From the NCBI GenBank assembly GCA_965243805.1, contig OZ251577.1, positions 1,612,001 through 1,676,000 on the forward strand: DNA of 64,000 nt. Reading direction: 5' to 3'. The notes beneath the pieces are model-generated. The model made no database searches. It was not told where the DNA came from and saw nothing but the letters and a program-made list of their open reading frames with translations. The DNA comes from CATQHQ01 sp965243805 (lineage in GTDB: Bacteria; Gemmatimonadota; Gemmatimonadetes; Longimicrobiales; Gaopeijiaceae). The translations under genes and the position numbers were made by a program. Positions 62,206 to 64,000 of the stretch are shown here, piece by piece. The first letter of the stretch is position 1, and each line of letters begins with the position of its first letter.

Positions 62206-63363
62206 TTAGCCTTCTCCGGTTAGGTGTGACAGCACGACTCGCACTTCAAGCCTCGGATACGGCAGCAGCCACATAGCGACTTGCCGGACCGAGTCCATGG
62301 CCGCCATCAGCGGCACCGAATCGATCAGTGCTCCGCGGCCGGTTGCGGCGTCGACCAAGTACGTTCTAGTGGACGGCTCGGCTGTGCCCGATCGCACGTC
62401 CTGGGGATTGCCTCTCAGGTACTGGAGCAGGACATGGTTGGATGTCGCACGAGTTACGGAAACCAAGTTGTCCTGCACCTCTCTCGCGGAGAAGGAGACG
62501 GCCGATTGTCCGTCGGCGGAGTTGATTTCCGTGATCTTCATCTGCGCGTAGCCGTCGATGCCAGCTTCCCAGACGAGCGTACCGTCGCGAGCGTCGTATC
62601 CGCGCAACACGGGGAGCAACTCGAAGGCGAAGACCACGCGAGTCGGATCGCCCAGGCACGCGATTCGTCCGTCCGAGAGCTGATCCTGAACAAGCCAGCT
62701 CTCCGACCTGTATCCGCGTCCGAAGCTGTTGTGTTGCCTCCCGTTGTACTCCCCAACGGCATGGTGGATGATCGCGTTGCTGGATCTCTGCCAGCCGGCT
62801 GCAAAGACCTGGTTGCCGTCTGCGCACATGCCCTCGGGGACAAGGGACAACTGGACGTTGTATTCGACTTGGTACCCCGTTTCGGTGGGGGCGAAGACCT
62901 TGAGTGCGGCCCCGCGGTCCGCAACGGCCACTCGTCCGTTGGACAGCAGCGCGAGTGCGCTGGGATCGCGGAATTCGTTCGGCCCCTGACCCGGCTGACC
63001 GATCGCCCCGACGAACGTCCCTAGCGAATCGAAGATGCGGACCTGAGCATTGTGTCGGTCCAAGACGTACACGTTGCCGCGCTCGTCCAGCTCCACATCG
63101 GCGATTAACCCGAACACATGCGGATCGGCGACGGCACCGGTTCCAAGCCGACCGATCTCGGCAACTCTCCGAACACCGAATAGGGCGGCCCGGGCGGCTC
63201 GCCAGTCCGAGAGTTCCTGCGCACTCATGCCAGTGGGAAGCGAATCCGACCCGACCAGATAGTCCCGACGATGCGGCAGGTTCTCGGAAGTGGGGTGGAC
63301 CCTCTCCGTCTCCATGTCGCAGGCAAGCATCAAGGCTCCCGTCGCTATCAGCAGGCCCCTCAT
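62206..63363 (-). CDS. Lipoprotein 6-bladed beta-propeller (locus B, first)
   Basis: ATG 63363 has a perfect AAGGAGGGG site. Lipobox in LIATGALMLACDME. Blade repeats are clear: IADVELDERGNVYVLDRHNA, IGQPGQGPNEFRDPSALALL, GRVAVADRGAALKVF and LSDGRIACLGDPTRVVFAF. The G-x-G-P-N-E-F motif matches the class found in locus A. First gene of the locus B operon. Outer-membrane or periplasmic lipoprotein of unknown ligand. Confidence 0.85.
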   Translation of the reverse strand: MRGLLIATGALMLACDMETERVHPTSENLPHRRDYLVGSDSLPTGMSAQELSDWRAARAALFGVRRVAEIGRLGTGAVADPHVFGLIADVELDERGNVYVLDRHNAQVRIFDSLGTFVGAIGQPGQGPNEFRDPSALALLSNGRVAVADRGAALKVFAPTETGYQVEYNVQLSLVPEGMCADGNQVFAAGWQRSSNAIIHHAVGEYNGRQHNSFGRGYRSESWLVQDQLSDGRIACLGDPTRVVFAFELLPVLRGYDARDGTLVWEAGIDGYAQMKITEINSADGQSAVSFSAREVQDNLVSVTRATSNHVLLQYLRGNPQDVRSGTAEPSTRTYLVDAATGRGALIDSVPLMAAMDSVRQVAMWLLPYPRLEVRVVLSHLTGEG

Positions 63364-63374
63364 TTCCCCTCCTT

Positions 63375-63412
63375 GGTAGGTGGATGCTGCGCCGGTAGGT
63401 GGATGCTGCGCC
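63375..63412 (-). repeat. Two direct copies of a 19-bp unit upstream of the propeller operon
   Basis: ggtaggtggatgctgcgcc occurs at 63375-63393 and 63394-63412 without change. It lies between the ribosome site and the shared upstream repeat, in the probable leader. Confidence 0.92.
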
Positions 63413-63474
63413 GCCTCTGACGGCTACCGTGGAAACGGAAGCGCTCCCTGAAATAGGTAGGTCGTTATCCGCCA
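63402..63474 (-). repeat. Upstream repeat shared with 60382-60454, copy 2
   Basis: Contains ggctaccgtggaaacggaag and gtcgttatccgcca. Lies 40-110 bases upstream of the propeller operon start, so it is likely to hold its promoter. Confidence 0.62.
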
Positions 63475-63517
63475 ACCGGAAGCGGGCGTGGATTCGGGGG
63501 CCGCTCCCGTCCGCCGG

Positions 63518-64000
63518 CTATTGCTCCATCGCCACTCGACCCGCGGTCACAGCGGCCGGGTCGCTTACAATGAAGACGCGGAAGCCCTCCTCGATTCGGC
63601 GGACGATGTCGTCAGGCCCGGCGGTGATCCCGCACGGCACTCCGTGAGCCTTGCACGCCGCCAACACGGCCTGGATCGCTTCCTCGACCGCGTCCATGTC
63701 TCCTTGGTAGGCCCGCCGAAGGTCCCCCGGTCCAGCGAAGACGACGCTGACGCCCGGCGTGGCTACGATCTCGTCCACACGTTCGACACCCGCTCGGTCC
63801 TCGACGATGAGCATGTTCACCAGCGAGCCGCTGGGTTTGCCGGGCCACGATTCGTCGCCCATCGACGCTACTGCCGCGGCCGCGTCTTCCGCCGACTCCA
63901 CGTGGGGGAAGACGATCCCCGCCACTCCCGCGGCAACCGCCTCGGCCACATTTGCCGACGCCTGCTCCACGCCGTCCCGAACCGGCGGCACGCGAAGCAC
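63518..64000 (-). CDS. HpcH/HpaI aldolase-citrate lyase family protein, copy B, cut by the window edge
   Basis: C-terminal 160 residues of a TIM-barrel lyase; the frame continues past 64,000. GIVFPHVESAEDAAAAV, MLIVEDRAGVERVDEI and VVFAGPGDLRRAYQGD match copy A with about five differences in 159 residues. Family members cleave 2-oxo acids or citryl-type thioesters with a divalent metal. The substrate is not known. Copies A and B are in the same orientation, offset by 4,514 bases. Confidence 0.88.
   Translation of the reverse strand: MLRVPPVRDGVEQASANVAEAVAAGVAGIVFPHVESAEDAAAAVASMGDESWPGKPSGSLVNMLIVEDRAGVERVDEIVATPGVSVVFAGPGDLRRAYQGDMDAVEEAIQAVLAACKAHGVPCGITAGPDDIVRRIEEGFRVFIVSDPAAVTAGRVAMEQ

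Overview
The window is a 64 kb stretch of a high-GC, two-membrane (diderm) bacterium. The outer-membrane set supports this: an Omp85/BamA-TamA-like protein, a TamB-like protein, a TonB-dependent receptor, Lgt and several lipoprotein signal peptides. The mix of standalone PASTA and YbbR-domain proteins, the many secreted 6-bladed beta-propeller proteins and the AraC-type HTH style recall Gemmatimonadota, but this placement is inference and was not tested. No rRNA, tRNA or CRISPR array was recognised.

Layout. 1-19,219 (+) is a dense housekeeping run with many 4-base stop/start overlaps: probable thiE end, thiS, thiG, rsmB, PASTA protein, TlpA-like thioredoxin, YbbR protein, tsaD, lgt, metallophosphoesterase, Omp85 protein, tamB-like gene, htpX and uvrA. 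19.2-28.5 kb is an accessory zone. A DsbA-like gene is split by an intact IS1380-family element with a 5-bp target duplication. Two beta-propeller genes follow (one frameshifted), then an ISL3-family element with a premature stop, an AraC-type HTH gene and a scrambled IS21 remnant. 28.5-30.6 kb holds a probable DUF2384/RES toxin-antitoxin operon with a third, unrecognised leading gene. 30.7-36.6 kb (-) has three tandem paralogous GT-C-type membrane glycosyltransferases. 36.8-38.9 kb is a YbjN-like/pspA/class IV aminotransferase operon.

38.99-44.4 kb is the most interesting part. An HprK-like kinase, sulfotransferase, SGNH hydrolase, cytochrome P450 and PqqD-like peptide-binding protein are arranged with two copies of one hairpin-bearing leader. 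Each leader ends in an ATG followed by a C run (7 C, then 15 C). Behind the second lies a reading frame with a W-x-x-P leader-like motif and a two-cysteine tail, out of frame by one base. I read this as a candidate RiPP (lasso-like or novel) locus with a possibly phase-variable precursor. Lasso cyclase and B2 protease genes are not in the window.

44.4-56.2 kb (-) returns to ordinary genes: TonB receptor, transketolase, leuS, a small membrane protein, a lipoprotein aminopeptidase, prohibitin, and an M28 peptidase joined without a stop to a quinone oxidoreductase. 56.4-58.4 kb (+) is a ubiquitin-like/E2-like/E1-JAB cassette in which the JAB part has lost its middle. 59.0-64.0 kb holds two nearly identical HpcH/HpaI aldolase genes flanking a minus-strand cassette of lipoprotein beta-propeller, thioredoxin-like protein, second propeller and a small Cys-rich secreted peptide, closed by a strong terminator. 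Locus 19.4-24.3 kb and locus 59.8-63.4 kb share gene types and a leader-like repeat.

A second theme is short tandem duplication (12-24 bp), often in frame, inside conserved genes (tsaD, leuS, rsmB, tamB, metallophosphoesterase) and between genes. Together with at least six frameshifted or truncated genes and three IS types, this suggests a genome with lively local rearrangement, or in some cases assembly errors at repeats.
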